Assembly: GCF_001698125.1 (NCBI RefSeq)
Contig: NZ_CP013855.1
Location: 186,001-250,000 of the forward strand
Length of the DNA: 64,000 bases
Source of the DNA: Pseudonocardia sp. HH130630-07
Lineage (GTDB): Bacteria > Actinomycetota > Actinomycetes > Mycobacteriales > Pseudonocardiaceae
Direction of reading: 5' to 3'
A program made the translations under genes and the position numbers. How positions within the stretch are numbered: position 1 is the first letter of the stretch; every line of letters begins with the position of its first letter. This document shows positions 24,458 to 33,264 of the stretch, one piece after another. The notes below the pieces were generated by a model. That model did no database searches. It was given only the letters and a program-made list of their open reading frames with translations, and was not told the DNA's origin.

Positions 24458-25672
24458 GTGTCGCGCATGCTGTTCGTCGCACTGGCCGGGCACGGTCACG
24501 TCACCCCGACCCTGCCGCTGGTGTCGGAGCTGGCCGCGCGCGGGCACCGGATCGGTTATGCCACCGGTCCCGAGTTCGCCGACGCCGTCGAGGCCGCCGG
24601 TGCGGCCCGGGTCGGGCTGCCGGCACTGGCGCCGTTCGTCCCGCCGGCCGAGGTGGGGCCGGACGTGCTGGTGCGGTGGTTCCGGCACTTCTTCGCCGGG
24701 CTGGCCGCGACCTACCCGGTCCTCGACCGGCACTGCCGGGCACACCGCCCGGACGTGGTCGTCTACGACGCGACGAACTGGCCGGCTCGGCTCATCGCGC
24801 GGCGGCACGGGATCCCCGCGGTCCGCACGGTCCCCAACCTCGCGGAGAACGACGTCTACACCGGGGTCGACCGTGCACTGCGCGCTGGTGTCGAGGGGAC
24901 CGCCGCGATGGCGGCGTTCGCCGCCGAGGTGGCGGCGTTCGCGGCCCGGCACGACTCCGAGCTCGACGTCGACGCCACGTTCGACGCGATCGAGGACCTG
25001 AACCTGGTGTTCGTACCGCGCGGGTTCCAGCCCGCCGGGGACACCTTCGACCCCCGCTTCCGGTTCCTCGGTCCCGTGCTCGGCCGTCGTGCGGGTCCGG
25101 CCTGGGCTCCGTCGGATCCGGACCGGCCGCTGCTCTACGTCTCGCTCGGCTCGATTTTCACCGACCACCCCGGCTTCTACCGGCGTTGCGTCGAGGCGTT
25201 CGCCGGATCCGGCTGGCAGGTGGCCATGACGATCGGGGGCCTCGATCCCGCGGCCCTCGGTCCGCTGCCCGACGAGTTCCAGGTCCGTCCGTGGTTCCCG
25301 CAGCTCGACGTGCTCGCCCGCGCGTCGGCCTTCGTCACCCACTCCGGGATGGGGTCGACGATGGAGGCGGTCCACCACGGTGTCCCGATGGTCACCGTGC
25401 CGCAGATGCCGGAACAGGCGGTCAACGCCGACCGCGTCGTCGAACTCGGGCTGGGCCGCAGGATCGACCCGGTGACGACGAGTGCGGCCGAACTGCGCCG
25501 GACGGTCGAGACCGTCGCCACCGACGCGGGGATCCGCCGGCGGCTCGACGACCTGGGTGAGCGGGCCCGGGGGGGGGCGGGCGGCGCCCGGGCGGGGGCC
25601 GACGCCGTCGAGGATCTCCTGGCCGGGGCCGGGTCCCCGGGCGCGATCGACGAGCGTCACCCGGGCGTGTGA
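24458..25672 (+). CDS. MGT-family (GT1) glycosyltransferase
   Basis: 404-residue GT-B glycosyltransferase of the macrolide glycosyltransferase family (OleD-, YjiC-like), which adds a sugar from a nucleotide donor to a macrolide or phenolic acceptor. The N-terminal acceptor motif is GHGHVTPTLPLVSELAARGH; the C-terminal donor-site block is HSGMGSTMEAVHHGVP followed by PQMPEQAVNADRV. GTG at 24458 is taken as start; ATG 12 bases later is possible. It is 57 bp after the isonitrile synthase remnant on the same strand. Isonitrile synthase with a glycosyltransferase recalls the rhabduscin pathway, but self-resistance by macrolide glycosylation or tailoring of the polyene is also possible. Confidence 0.85.
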   Translation: MSRMLFVALAGHGHVTPTLPLVSELAARGHRIGYATGPEFADAVEAAGAARVGLPALAPFVPPAEVGPDVLVRWFRHFFAGLAATYPVLDRHCRAHRPDVVVYDATNWPARLIARRHGIPAVRTVPNLAENDVYTGVDRALRAGVEGTAAMAAFAAEVAAFAARHDSELDVDATFDAIEDLNLVFVPRGFQPAGDTFDPRFRFLGPVLGRRAGPAWAPSDPDRPLLYVSLGSIFTDHPGFYRRCVEAFAGSGWQVAMTIGGLDPAALGPLPDEFQVRPWFPQLDVLARASAFVTHSGMGSTMEAVHHGVPMVTVPQMPEQAVNADRVVELGLGRRIDPVTTSAAELRRTVETVATDAGIRRRLDDLGERARGGAGGARAGADAVEDLLAGAGSPGAIDERHPGV

Positions 25673-25727
25673 TCTGCTGTCGGCGAGCCGTGGGTGGCGT
25701 GTCCGGTGGGTGGGGTGGAGGCGGAAC

Positions 25728-27629
25728 GTGGTGTCTGCAGGATCGGGCGGCGTGGCCCGTGGTTTGTTCCGGGTGCTGGTCGTCGGCCTGGCCGCGGCGC
25801 TCGGGATCGCGGTGAGCGCCCCGCTCGCCGCTGCGCAGCCGTCGGCCCCGCCGGCGGGGTTCGCGCCGACGATGGTGGTGCTGGACGGCTCGGGCTCGAT
25901 GACCGGGCCGGACCCGTCCGGTGGCACCCGGATCGCCGCGGCGCAGCGCGCGGTGCACGCGCTGGTGGACGCCACGCCGGACGGTGCCCCGGTCGGGCTG
26001 GCCGTCTACGGCACCGGCACCGGCAACTCCCCGGCCGAGCGCGAGCGGGGCTGCCAGGACGTGTCGGTCGTGCGGGGGCCGACGGCACTGGACCGGGCGG
26101 GCCTGACCGGCGCGGTCGACGCGCTCGTGCCGAGCGGCTACACCCCGATCGGCCGGTCGTTGCAGGTGGCGGCCGAGCAGCTGCCGGGCGACGGCCCGCG
26201 GCCGGTGGTGCTGGTCTCCGACGGCGAGGACACCTGCGCCCCGCCCGAGCCGTGCGAGATCGCCCGGGAGCTGGCCGCGGACGGGGTCGATCTCGTCGTG
26301 CACGCCGTCGGGTTCGGTGTCGAGGACCCGGCGCGGGCGCAGCTGAGCTGCATCGCCCAGGTCACCGGCGGCACCTACACCGAGGCGCTCGACGGGGCGG
26401 CCCTGAACCGGGTGCTGCCCCGGATCACCGCGACCGCGCTGCGCACCTACTCCGCGACCGGGACCGCGATCGCCGGTGCGCCGGACGTCGCCGGGGCCCC
26501 GGTCGCCGGTCCGGGGCAGTACCTGGACACGATCGGGCAGTCCGAGACCCGGCACTACGGAGTGGACGTGCCGGCCGGTGCCACCGTCTACCTGAGCGCG
26601 ACGGTCGCCTATCCGCGCGTCCCGGGTGTGAACGTCCTCGACGACTTCAACAGCCTGACCCTGCGTACCCACGGGCGCGCGGGGGAGGACTGCCACGGGT
26701 TCGAGACCGAGCAGCAGAACCGTTCCAGCGACGGGGTCCCGCTGACGGTGGCCACGACCTGGACCGGCGCGGCGGAGACCGGCGACGGCGGCTGCACCGG
26801 TGCGGGGCGCTACACGTTCGCGCTGCAGTGGGACGGGGTGTCGGCCGGGGTCCCGGCGCGGTTGCCGGTGGAGCTGTCGATCGGTGTCGAGCCGGGGGTG
26901 AGCGACCCGGGGCCGCCGGAGGTGCTGCCCGCGGCCGGCCCTGCCGATCCGGCCGGGGCACCCGTCCCGGTGGTGGCGGGGGCGTCGTTCGCGACCGCGG
27001 CACCGCTGGACGGCTCGGGCGGTTACACCGACGTCGTGCAGCGCGGGGAGTTCGTCTTCTACCGGGTCCGGCTCGACTGGGGCCGGGCGCTGGCCTACCG
27101 GGTGCAGCTCGGCGAGGCTCCCGGGCGGGGGCTGGCGGACCTGTCGGTGGCCCGCACCGTGCTCTACGGTCCCGGCCGCGAGGAGATCGAGCAGGACTTC
27201 ACATCCTACAACGGCGAGCCGCAGACGCTGCCGGGCTCGGCACCGGCGATCGCCACCGCGCCGGTCCGCTACCTGAACCGGGACGCCGGCGACGCCGCGG
27301 TACGGACGCAGGGCGTTCCGGGGTGGTACTACATCGGCGTCGCGGTGTCCCCGACGCACGACGAGGACAGCCCGACCGCCGGTCCGGTGCCGATCCGGCT
27401 GGACCTCACCGTCGGCGGCCTCGCCGAGCCGGGGCCGGTCTACGCGGGACCCGCGACGGCGTCCCCGTTCGACCCGGCCGCTCCGGCGGATCCGGCCGCT
27501 CCGGTCGCGTCCGCGGATCCGGCGGCCGCGGGCCCGTCCCTGCTGGTCCCGGCGCTGCTCGCCGGGGCCGCGGTGGTCCTGGTCGCCGGTGTCCTCCTCG
27601 TCCTGCTGCGGCGCCGCCGGCGGGGCTGA
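25728..27629 (+). CDS. Secreted, membrane-anchored von Willebrand factor A domain protein
   Basis: 633 residues. An N-terminal signal peptide (hydrophobic 14-35, AAAQP cleavage region) precedes a vWA domain whose metal site DGSGSM gives Asp53, Ser55 and Ser57; the LVSDGEDTC strand is also typical. A long beta-rich extracellular region follows, then an Ala/Pro-rich linker and a C-terminal membrane helix with an Arg-rich tail, so the protein is anchored facing outward. GTG at 25728 has GGAGG at 25717-25721. The function is unknown; such proteins usually bind ligands or assemble surface complexes. It stands alone, with no partner ATPase nearby. Confidence 0.85.
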   Translation: MVSAGSGGVARGLFRVLVVGLAAALGIAVSAPLAAAQPSAPPAGFAPTMVVLDGSGSMTGPDPSGGTRIAAAQRAVHALVDATPDGAPVGLAVYGTGTGNSPAERERGCQDVSVVRGPTALDRAGLTGAVDALVPSGYTPIGRSLQVAAEQLPGDGPRPVVLVSDGEDTCAPPEPCEIARELAADGVDLVVHAVGFGVEDPARAQLSCIAQVTGGTYTEALDGAALNRVLPRITATALRTYSATGTAIAGAPDVAGAPVAGPGQYLDTIGQSETRHYGVDVPAGATVYLSATVAYPRVPGVNVLDDFNSLTLRTHGRAGEDCHGFETEQQNRSSDGVPLTVATTWTGAAETGDGGCTGAGRYTFALQWDGVSAGVPARLPVELSIGVEPGVSDPGPPEVLPAAGPADPAGAPVPVVAGASFATAAPLDGSGGYTDVVQRGEFVFYRVRLDWGRALAYRVQLGEAPGRGLADLSVARTVLYGPGREEIEQDFTSYNGEPQTLPGSAPAIATAPVRYLNRDAGDAAVRTQGVPGWYYIGVAVSPTHDEDSPTAGPVPIRLDLTVGGLAEPGPVYAGPATASPFDPAAPADPAAPVASADPAAAGPSLLVPALLAGAAVVLVAGVLLVLLRRRRRG

Positions 27630-27714
27630 GCGGAGCGGGCCGGTCCCACGACGACGCAGGGCATCGGCGTGCCCGTTGCGTCGGTGAACAGGTCCCGGGC
27701 CCGGAGGTGCGGGA

Positions 27715-28137
27715 TCAGCGGGCAGGGCTCTCGGCGGCCCGGCGCAGGCCGTCGGCCTCCCACTCGACGTAGCGGCGGGTGCGGCCGCCGAGCAGGGCGG
27801 CCACGAGCGGCGCCAGCGCGCCGTCCTGTGCCAGTCCGAGGCGCAGCCGGGAGCCGACCGGCCCGGGACGGACGGAGTGGGTACCGGTCGTCCGGACCCC
27901 GGCCGAGGCCGCGATCCAGGTCAGCTCCCGCCCCGGCACGAACTCGGTGACGGTCCAGACCATGGGCGGGAGCCGGGGCTGCACGATCCGGCCCCGGCTC
28001 CCGGCGGACAGGTCTCCGTCGAGCACCCGGATCTCGCGGATCGAGCGGGTCCAGCGTGGCCAGCCGGCCGGATCGGCGAGCACCTCCCAGAGCCGAGCGG
28101 GGTCCGCGGCCACCTCACGTTCGGCGACCACCCGCAT
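27715..28137 (-). CDS. SRPBCC (polyketide cyclase/START-like) protein
   Basis: 140 residues with the SRPBCC start pattern (AEREVAADPARLWEVLADPAGWPRW) and the mid-domain GSRGRIVQPRL...WTVTEFVPGRELTW. The fold binds hydrophobic ligands; some members cyclise polyketides, many have no assigned role. ATG at 28137 is preferred over a start 11 codons upstream because GGGGGTG lies just before it and because the upstream start would overlap the palindromic operator. The P450 gene lies 74 bp upstream on the same strand. Confidence 0.78.
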   Translation of the reverse strand: MRVVAEREVAADPARLWEVLADPAGWPRWTRSIREIRVLDGDLSAGSRGRIVQPRLPPMVWTVTEFVPGRELTWIAASAGVRTTGTHSVRPGPVGSRLRLGLAQDGALAPLVAALLGGRTRRYVEWEADGLRRAAESPAR

Positions 28138-28153
28138 CGCCGCACCCCCGTCC

Positions 28154-28193
28154 TGTACCGCGCGGTACACGACCTAGGTGTACCGCATGGTAC
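28154..28193 (-). promoter_or_regulatory. Tandem palindromic operators upstream of the SRPBCC gene
   Basis: A perfect 16-bp palindrome TGTACCGCGCGGTACA (28154-28169) is followed by a second dyad GTACC-GCAT-GGTAC (28180-28193). The centres are 25 bp apart. They sit 17-56 bp upstream of the SRPBCC start, so a TetR- or similar dimeric repressor probably acts here. No such regulator gene is adjacent. Confidence 0.65.
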
Positions 28194-28211
28194 GCGGGGC
28201 GTCCAGGGTCG

Positions 28212-29456
28212 TCAGGACACCAGTACTCGCAGCTCGGGCAGCCGTTCGAAGCCCAGCCGGCTCGGGCCGTCGTCCTCGGCGAGCCGCAGCTGCGGGAACC
28301 GGTCGAACAACGCCCGCAGCGTCACCTCGGTCTCCTGCCGGGCGAGTGCCGCCCCGAGGCAGTAGTGCGCACCGTGGCCGAAGCCGATGTGCCCCTCGCC
28401 GCGGCCGGTCTCGCGGCGCACGTCCAGCTCCTCGGGGTGCTCCCGGACCCGCGGGTCGAAGTTCCCCGAGGTCAGCCCGGCCAGCACGGTCGACCCCGCG
28501 GGGATCCGCACCCCGTCGACCTCGACGTCCTCGGCGGCGTAGCGCGGCAGGCTGACCGGGATGGGGCCGCAGGTCCGCACCAGCTCGTGCACCGCCCGCG
28601 GCCACAGATCGGGTTCCGCGCGCAGGGCCGCGAGCTGGTCGGGGCGGCTCAGCAGGGCCTGGGCCGACTTGGGGATGAGGTGCGCGGTGGTCTCGAAGCC
28701 CGCCGTGACGAGATCGAACAGCATGGTGATCATCTCGGTCTCGGTGAGCCGGTCGCCGTCCTCGTCGTGCACCTCGACCAGGCCGGTGACCAGGTCGTCG
28801 GCGGGTTCGGCCCGCCGGGCGGCGATCAGCGCCCGGATCTGGGCGACGATCGCGCGGCTCAGCTCCGGCATGCGCTGCGGATCGGGCGCGGTGAACAGGC
28901 CGGCGAACTCCCGCCACAGTCCCCGGTCCTGCTCGGGGACGCCGACCAGCTCGCAGATCACCGTGATCGGCACCGGGTAGGCGAGGGTCGGGATGAGGTC
29001 GACCGGCTTCCCGTCCGCACCCGCCAGGGCGATGTCGTCGAGCAGTTGTCCGGTGATCTGCGCGACCCGCGGGCGGAGCGCGTTCACCCGCCGCACGGTG
29101 AACGTGCGGGAGACGAGCTTGCGCAGCCGGGCGTGGTCGGCGCCGTCGCGGCTCGCCAGGCTGCCGCTGAGGAAGCTCAGGTCCTCGGGCACACCCATCG
29201 TCTCGAGGATGCCCCCGAGCCCGTTCTCCGCACCGTCGACGGCACTCGCGTCGGAGCGGAACCGCGGGTCGGTGAGCATGTCGCGGGCGTCCTCGTAGCG
29301 GGTGACGATGCGCGAGCCCTGGCTGGTGAAGCCGGGCCCGTCCGCCACCGGGCCCTGCTCCCGGAGCCGGCCGAACGCGGTCATCGGGCAGCCGGCCCCG
29401 CCGTCGGGCGGTGCCGGGGTGTCGTCGGTACTGGTCGGGCCGGTGGTGGTGTCCAC
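28212..29456 (-). CDS. Cytochrome P450 monooxygenase
   Basis: 414-residue soluble bacterial class I P450. The I-helix motif AGFETT supplies the oxygen-activating Thr, the heme loop FGHGAHYCLGAALAR carries the cysteine ligand, and DHARLRKLVSRTFT is the C-helix motif. GTG at 29456 follows GAGGAG by eight bases. In size and motifs it resembles the CYP105/107-type tailoring oxygenases of actinomycete clusters. No ferredoxin gene accompanies it, whereas nystatin NysN is paired with ferredoxin NysM, so assignment to the polyene pathway is open. Confidence 0.93.
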   Translation of the reverse strand: MDTTTGPTSTDDTPAPPDGGAGCPMTAFGRLREQGPVADGPGFTSQGSRIVTRYEDARDMLTDPRFRSDASAVDGAENGLGGILETMGVPEDLSFLSGSLASRDGADHARLRKLVSRTFTVRRVNALRPRVAQITGQLLDDIALAGADGKPVDLIPTLAYPVPITVICELVGVPEQDRGLWREFAGLFTAPDPQRMPELSRAIVAQIRALIAARRAEPADDLVTGLVEVHDEDGDRLTETEMITMLFDLVTAGFETTAHLIPKSAQALLSRPDQLAALRAEPDLWPRAVHELVRTCGPIPVSLPRYAAEDVEVDGVRIPAGSTVLAGLTSGNFDPRVREHPEELDVRRETGRGEGHIGFGHGAHYCLGAALARQETEVTLRALFDRFPQLRLAEDDGPSRLGFERLPELRVLVS

Positions 29457-29709
29457 GCGTCGTCTCCTCGGTCGGTCGCCGGGGCCGGGGCGGCCGCCCC
29501 GCGGGATGGCTCCAGCCGACACCGTGCCGTCGCGGCATGGTCAAGGCGTGCGCGGATGTGGATCGCGCGTGTCGTCCACCCGGGTGACCGGGAACACGGG
29601 CCCGGCGGCCGGGCCCGCCGCAGCCCGGCGTCCGGTGTGCGGCAGGCTGATCGACGTCCGCCCGCCGTCCCGGGGCGGGCACCGGCCACCGCGGAGGAGA
29701 CGAACGACC

Positions 29710-30684
29710 GTGCCGGATCCGAGTGCCGGACACCCGACGGCTCTCCCGCGGTTCGCGGGACGGCCGGTGTGGGTCGTCGCGGGTGTCGTCGGCGTGGTGC
29801 ACCTCGGGCTGGCCGCGGTGCCCCGCCGCTGGTTCGACGAGGACCTCATGCTCGCGATCGGCCGCCACCACCTCGACACGGGTGCGGTCGACCAGCCACC
29901 GCTCACCCCGTTGCTCGCTCGGCTGGCCGACGCCGTCGCCCCGGGATCGCAGGTGGTGCTCGCCGTGCCGGCCGTCGTCGCCACCGTCGCGGCGGTACTG
30001 CTCACCGCGCTCATGGCCCGCGAGCTCGGCGGTGACCGGCGGGCCCAGACGCTCGGCGCGCTCGCCCAGGGCACCGGGATCGCCGCCGCCCAGTTCGGGC
30101 ACTGGCTGACGCCGTACACGCTGGAACCCGCGCTGTGGTCGGTGCTGTTCTGGCTGCTGCTGCGCTGGGTCCGGATCCGCGACGACCGGTTGCTCGTCGT
30201 CCTCGGTCTCGTCGCGGGGGTGACCGCGCAGACCCGGTTCCAGATCGGTGCGCTGGGCATCGTCCTGCTCGTCGCGCTCGCCGTGACCGGTCCGCGCGAG
30301 CTGCTGCGCCGGCCGGCGCTGTGGCTGGGCGCCGTGCTCGCGCTGCTGGTGGCGAGCCCGGCCCTGGCCTGGCAGATGGCCAACGGCTGGCCGCAGCTCG
30401 CGATGGCCGGTGCCGTCGCCGACGAGAACGCGGCGATCTACGGCGGCCCGGTCCTCGTCGTGCTGCACGGGTTGGCCGTGGTCGGTCCGATGGCGCTCGG
30501 CCTGGCCGTCTGCGGGCTCGCCGGGCTGGTGCGCGACCCGCGGCTGCACCCGTACCGCGTCGTCGGGGTGGCGTTCGTGCTGCTGTTCGCGGCCGTCGCG
30601 GTCAGCTCCGGGCGGCACTACTACATGCTGCCGATGTACCCGGTGCTGGTGGCGCTGGGCGTCGTCGCGCTGCAGCACCGCCGG
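29710..30684 (+). pseudogene. GT39/ArnT-like polytopic glycosyltransferase, 3' truncated
   Basis: About 325 residues remain of a PMT_2-type membrane glycosyltransferase that uses a polyprenyl-phosphate sugar. Features are the catalytic-loop pattern RRWFDEDLMLAIGRHHLDTG with D-E after the first membrane helix, the DQPPLTPL motif, and at least seven hydrophobic segments up to YYMLPMYPVLVALGVVAL. GTG at 29710 with GGAGGAG about 13 bp upstream. The frame runs into an IS3 remnant at about 30684, losing the C-terminal part (family length about 480-520), so it is probably non-functional. Confidence 0.75.
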
Positions 30685-31314
30685 GTAGGTCGACCCGCGG
30701 TCGGTGTGGAAGATCACCCCGGCGATTCGGTCCGCCCCGCCGCGGGCCGCCACCGCCATCCGGATCGCCGCACACGCCAGCTCGGCGTTCGGGTGCAGCC
30801 CCGTGGCCGCGCCGAGCAGCCGCCGCGAGTACAGGTCGATCACCGTGGCCAGATACAACTTCCCGGCCGCGGTGGGGATCTCGGTCATGTCCCCGACCCA
30901 TCTGCGGTTCGGCTCGGCCGCAGTGAAACCCCGACGAAGCAGGTCCGGGAACTTCGGCGCCGTGCGGTCCTGGCGGGTCAGCCCGTTGTGCCGCTTGATC
31001 CGGCGGGCGACCAGGCCCTGGCGGCGCATCGAGTCCGCCACGGTCTTCTCCGACACCCGCCATCCGGCCTCACACAGGTCGGCGTGCAGACGGGGTGAGC
31101 CGTGTAGCCGCTGGGCGTCGTCGAACGCCACGGCCACGGCGGCGTCCAACGCGCAGCGGCGCTTCTCGGTCGCGGTGGCACCACCGTCGGAACGCGCGGC
31201 GCGGTCGAGCCACTTGTACAACCAGGAGATCGACACCCCCAACAGGGCGCAGGCCAGCGTGTGCGGCACCCGGTGGAAGGTCCTCTGGTCGGCGATGAAA
31301 CGGGCCACGCTCAC
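30685..31314 (-). pseudogene. IS3 orfB transposase, C-terminally truncated
   Basis: GTG at 31314 overlaps the orfA stop (GTGA), as usual for IS3. The HTH_21-like region (LHGSPRLHADLCEAGWRVSEKTVADSMRRQGL) and the start of the rve domain are present: first Asp in RRWVGDMTEIPT and second in FHTDRGSTY. The sequence ends there, so the final catalytic Glu is lost and the protein cannot be active. Confidence 0.8.
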
Positions 31315-31601
31315 TTCGTCGCCTCCTTGACCCACAGGACCACGGATCGCTTGAGGACATCACGCTCCATCCGCAGCTCGGCGTTCTCCGCGCGCAGCCG
31401 CTTGAGCTCCTCGACGCCGCCGCGAGACAGGCCCTCGGTGTCCTCGCGGGCCTCTCGTGCACGGGCCACCCAGTTGCCCAGCGTGCCCTCGTTGACCCCC
31501 AGGTCACGGGCGACCTGGGCGATCGGCTTGCCCGTCTCCTCCACGACCCGGACCGCTCCGTCACGGAACTCCCGGTCGTAGCGCTTCCGTACCTCTGGCA
31601 T
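31311..31601 (-). CDS. IS3 orfA transposase (HTH_Tnp_1)
   Basis: 96-residue orfA: KRYDREFRDGAVRVVEETGKP with helix-turn-helix IAQVARDLGVNEGTLGNWV, then a leucine-zipper coiled coil EELKRLRAENAELRMERDVLKR near residues 62-84. Complete, but its partner orfB is truncated. Confidence 0.85.
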   Translation of the reverse strand: MPEVRKRYDREFRDGAVRVVEETGKPIAQVARDLGVNEGTLGNWVARAREAREDTEGLSRGGVEELKRLRAENAELRMERDVLKRSVVLWVKEATK

Positions 31602-31844
31602 CGCTACCCCTTATAGCTGATGCCTCCCCGATCATGGGGGAACCGCAGCGCCATCTCGTCGCTGATAGCCCAGGCTTACCGGACGGTGCCCATAACGGTG
31701 ACCCGGGTCCCGGGCGGGACCGGCTGGTCGAGGTCGGCCACGGGCTCGTCGTCGAGGTACAACGCTCGGTTCGCGAGGTGGTTGTCCAGGCGGTCCTGTG
31801 GAGCCGCTGCGGTTACGACGCGGGATCGGACAGTCGGGGCCCTC
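31602..31844. other. Gap left of the plasmid-like segment; one start-less coding-like frame
   Basis: No full gene. On the minus strand 31676-31840 reads as plausible protein (ending in PPGTRVTVMGTVR then a stop), but no usable start codon lies between the preceding stop and this stretch. It may be the tail of a broken gene. The right part overlaps the end of the next minus-strand gene. Confidence 0.3.
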
Positions 31845-32234
31845 TCACGGCCCCGACGCTATCCCCGGCCCGGGGCCGGGCTGTCCGCGGACGGGGACGT
31901 CGACGACGAGCTCGGGCCAGTCCGGTGCGCGACGTCCGGCTCGGTGCAACTGCGCGGCAGCATCGGCGCGGCGGGCCAGGATGACCGCCGCGTCGCGACG
32001 GGTGAGCGGCTCGGCATCCGGGTGCCGCGGCCCGCACCGGTCGCACACGTAGAGCCGGACCACCCGCCGGCGCGGGTAGGTGTAGGTGTGCGGGACTGCG
32101 TAGGCCTCCCCGCGGCCGCACTGCGCGGACGCGGTGGTGGCCCCGGATGTCCGCCTCGCCACGCACCCGAGGTTGGTGCCGTAGATCAGCTCCGGGACGT
32201 CCACGGCGTGGACTGTGCCACCGGGTACCGACAC
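31845..32234 (-). CDS. Hypothetical cysteine-containing protein
   Basis: About 129 residues, not recognised. It contains spaced cysteines (NLGCVARR, SAQCGRG, YVCDRCGPRH) that could bind a metal as a small zinc-binding module, followed by an Arg/Ala-rich tail. GTG at 32234 is the chosen start; GTG codons 12 and 24 bases in are alternatives. It is divergent from parA, 109 bp away. Confidence 0.45.
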   Translation of the reverse strand: MSVPGGTVHAVDVPELIYGTNLGCVARRTSGATTASAQCGRGEAYAVPHTYTYPRRRVVRLYVCDRCGPRHPDAEPLTRRDAAVILARRADAAAQLHRAGRRAPDWPELVVDVPVRGQPGPGPGIASGP

Positions 32235-32343
32235 GCTGCGCTGCCGTCGCCCCAGCCCACCAGATCGCACCGATCACGCGAAAATGCAGTCTTTTCCGCA
32301 AGTCGTAATGCAGTCGGTATTGCCACCGGTTTTGCAGGCGTTC

Positions 32344-33264
32344 ATGCTCTCGTTCGTGACTGCAGCATCGACACGGAGCGCCTGGGAGGCGCTGGAACGC
32401 CAGCAGCAGGGCGGACCGGTCCAGCTGCGCTGGCCGGAGGACCTCGGCACCGTGGTGCTGGCGATCGACAGCGAGAAGGGCGGGGTCGGAAAGTCCTCAC
32501 TCGCCGGCGGCTTGGTCGCTGTCATGGCGGCCGCAGGCCATGACGTCCTGGCCGTGGACCTCGACCCGCGCGCGACCCTGACCGCCGAGCTCGACGCGGC
32601 GACACCCGAGGGCGACGCAGGACTCCCCGGGGTCAACGACCTGCTCTACGAGGACCAGAACATCGACCCGGGCGAGCTGCCTGAGCTGCGTGGCCTGGCC
32701 GAGCAGGCCGTACGTCCGGCCGGACCCCAGTGGGGCGAGCAGGTCCAGGTCCTGGCCGCCGAGCGAGCCCTGGCCCATCGCGAGTCCGACCTGACGACGC
32801 CCAACCTCGAGCACCGCCTGGCCCTGTCGCTGGAGGGCTTCAAGAAGCGGTTCCGGCTGGTGGTCATCGACCTGCCGCCGCGGGCCGGCGGCAAGCTCGT
32901 GGGCGCGGGCCTGCTCGCCGCCACCCACGTGCTGTTCCCCGGCACCCTCGACGAGGACGGCTTGATCGGCGTGCAGGACGCACGCAAGACCGCACAGCGG
33001 ATCGCACGCGCGCATCCTGCGACGCTGCGCCCGGTCGGGGTCCTGCGGAACATCATCGAGCCCCGGACCCGGCTGGCTGAGCTGAGCGACCAGCGCTTCG
33101 TCGACGGCTTCGACGACGTCCTCGACGTCGTCGTGCCCAAACGCATCGTGCGCAGGGAGGCCCGCACCGCGTGCGTGCCGATCACCACCGCGACAACCCG
33201 AGACGCCCAGGACCTCACCAACGCCTACACGCTGGTGCTCAACGCGATTGCCGAGGTGCGCTGA
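32344..33264 (+). CDS. parA: ParA-family partition ATPase
   Basis: About 306-residue Walker-type ATPase that positions plasmid copies with a centromere-binding partner. The deviant Walker A motif SEKGGVGKSS is near residue 43, the switch region VLAVDLDPRATLT near 70, and LVVIDLPPRAGG is the Walker B region. ATG at 32344 is a compromise: in-frame ATGs at 32284 and 32308 lie in AT-richer, promoter-like DNA with a repeated ATGCAGTC, and GTG at 32356 is also possible. The stop overlaps the start of the next gene (TGATG), so the two form an operon. Confidence 0.85.
   Translation: MLSFVTAASTRSAWEALERQQQGGPVQLRWPEDLGTVVLAIDSEKGGVGKSSLAGGLVAVMAAAGHDVLAVDLDPRATLTAELDAATPEGDAGLPGVNDLLYEDQNIDPGELPELRGLAEQAVRPAGPQWGEQVQVLAAERALAHRESDLTTPNLEHRLALSLEGFKKRFRLVVIDLPPRAGGKLVGAGLLAATHVLFPGTLDEDGLIGVQDARKTAQRIARAHPATLRPVGVLRNIIEPRTRLAELSDQRFVDGFDDVLDVVVPKRIVRREARTACVPITTATTRDAQDLTNAYTLVLNAIAEVR

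Larger units (their letters stand above)
30685..31620 (-). mobile_element. IS3-family remnant (orfA intact, orfB 3' truncated)
   Basis: The minus-strand orfA-orfB arrangement of IS3 elements. The orfB end and the 3' inverted repeat are missing at the junction with the GT39-like gene. The exact 5' end is uncertain; a GC-rich dyad (CCCCGATCATGGGG, 31627-31640) is close to it. Confidence 0.7.

Noticed and set aside
27640-27714. Terminator between the vWA and SRPBCC genes
   Set aside because: The convergent gap is GC-rich but no stem longer than about six pairs could be drawn with confidence.
28174-31335. A single 1,053-residue minus-strand protein
   Set aside because: Only its first part is the IS3 orfB; beyond the IS junction the frame runs antisense through the GT39-like and other genes and is meaningless.
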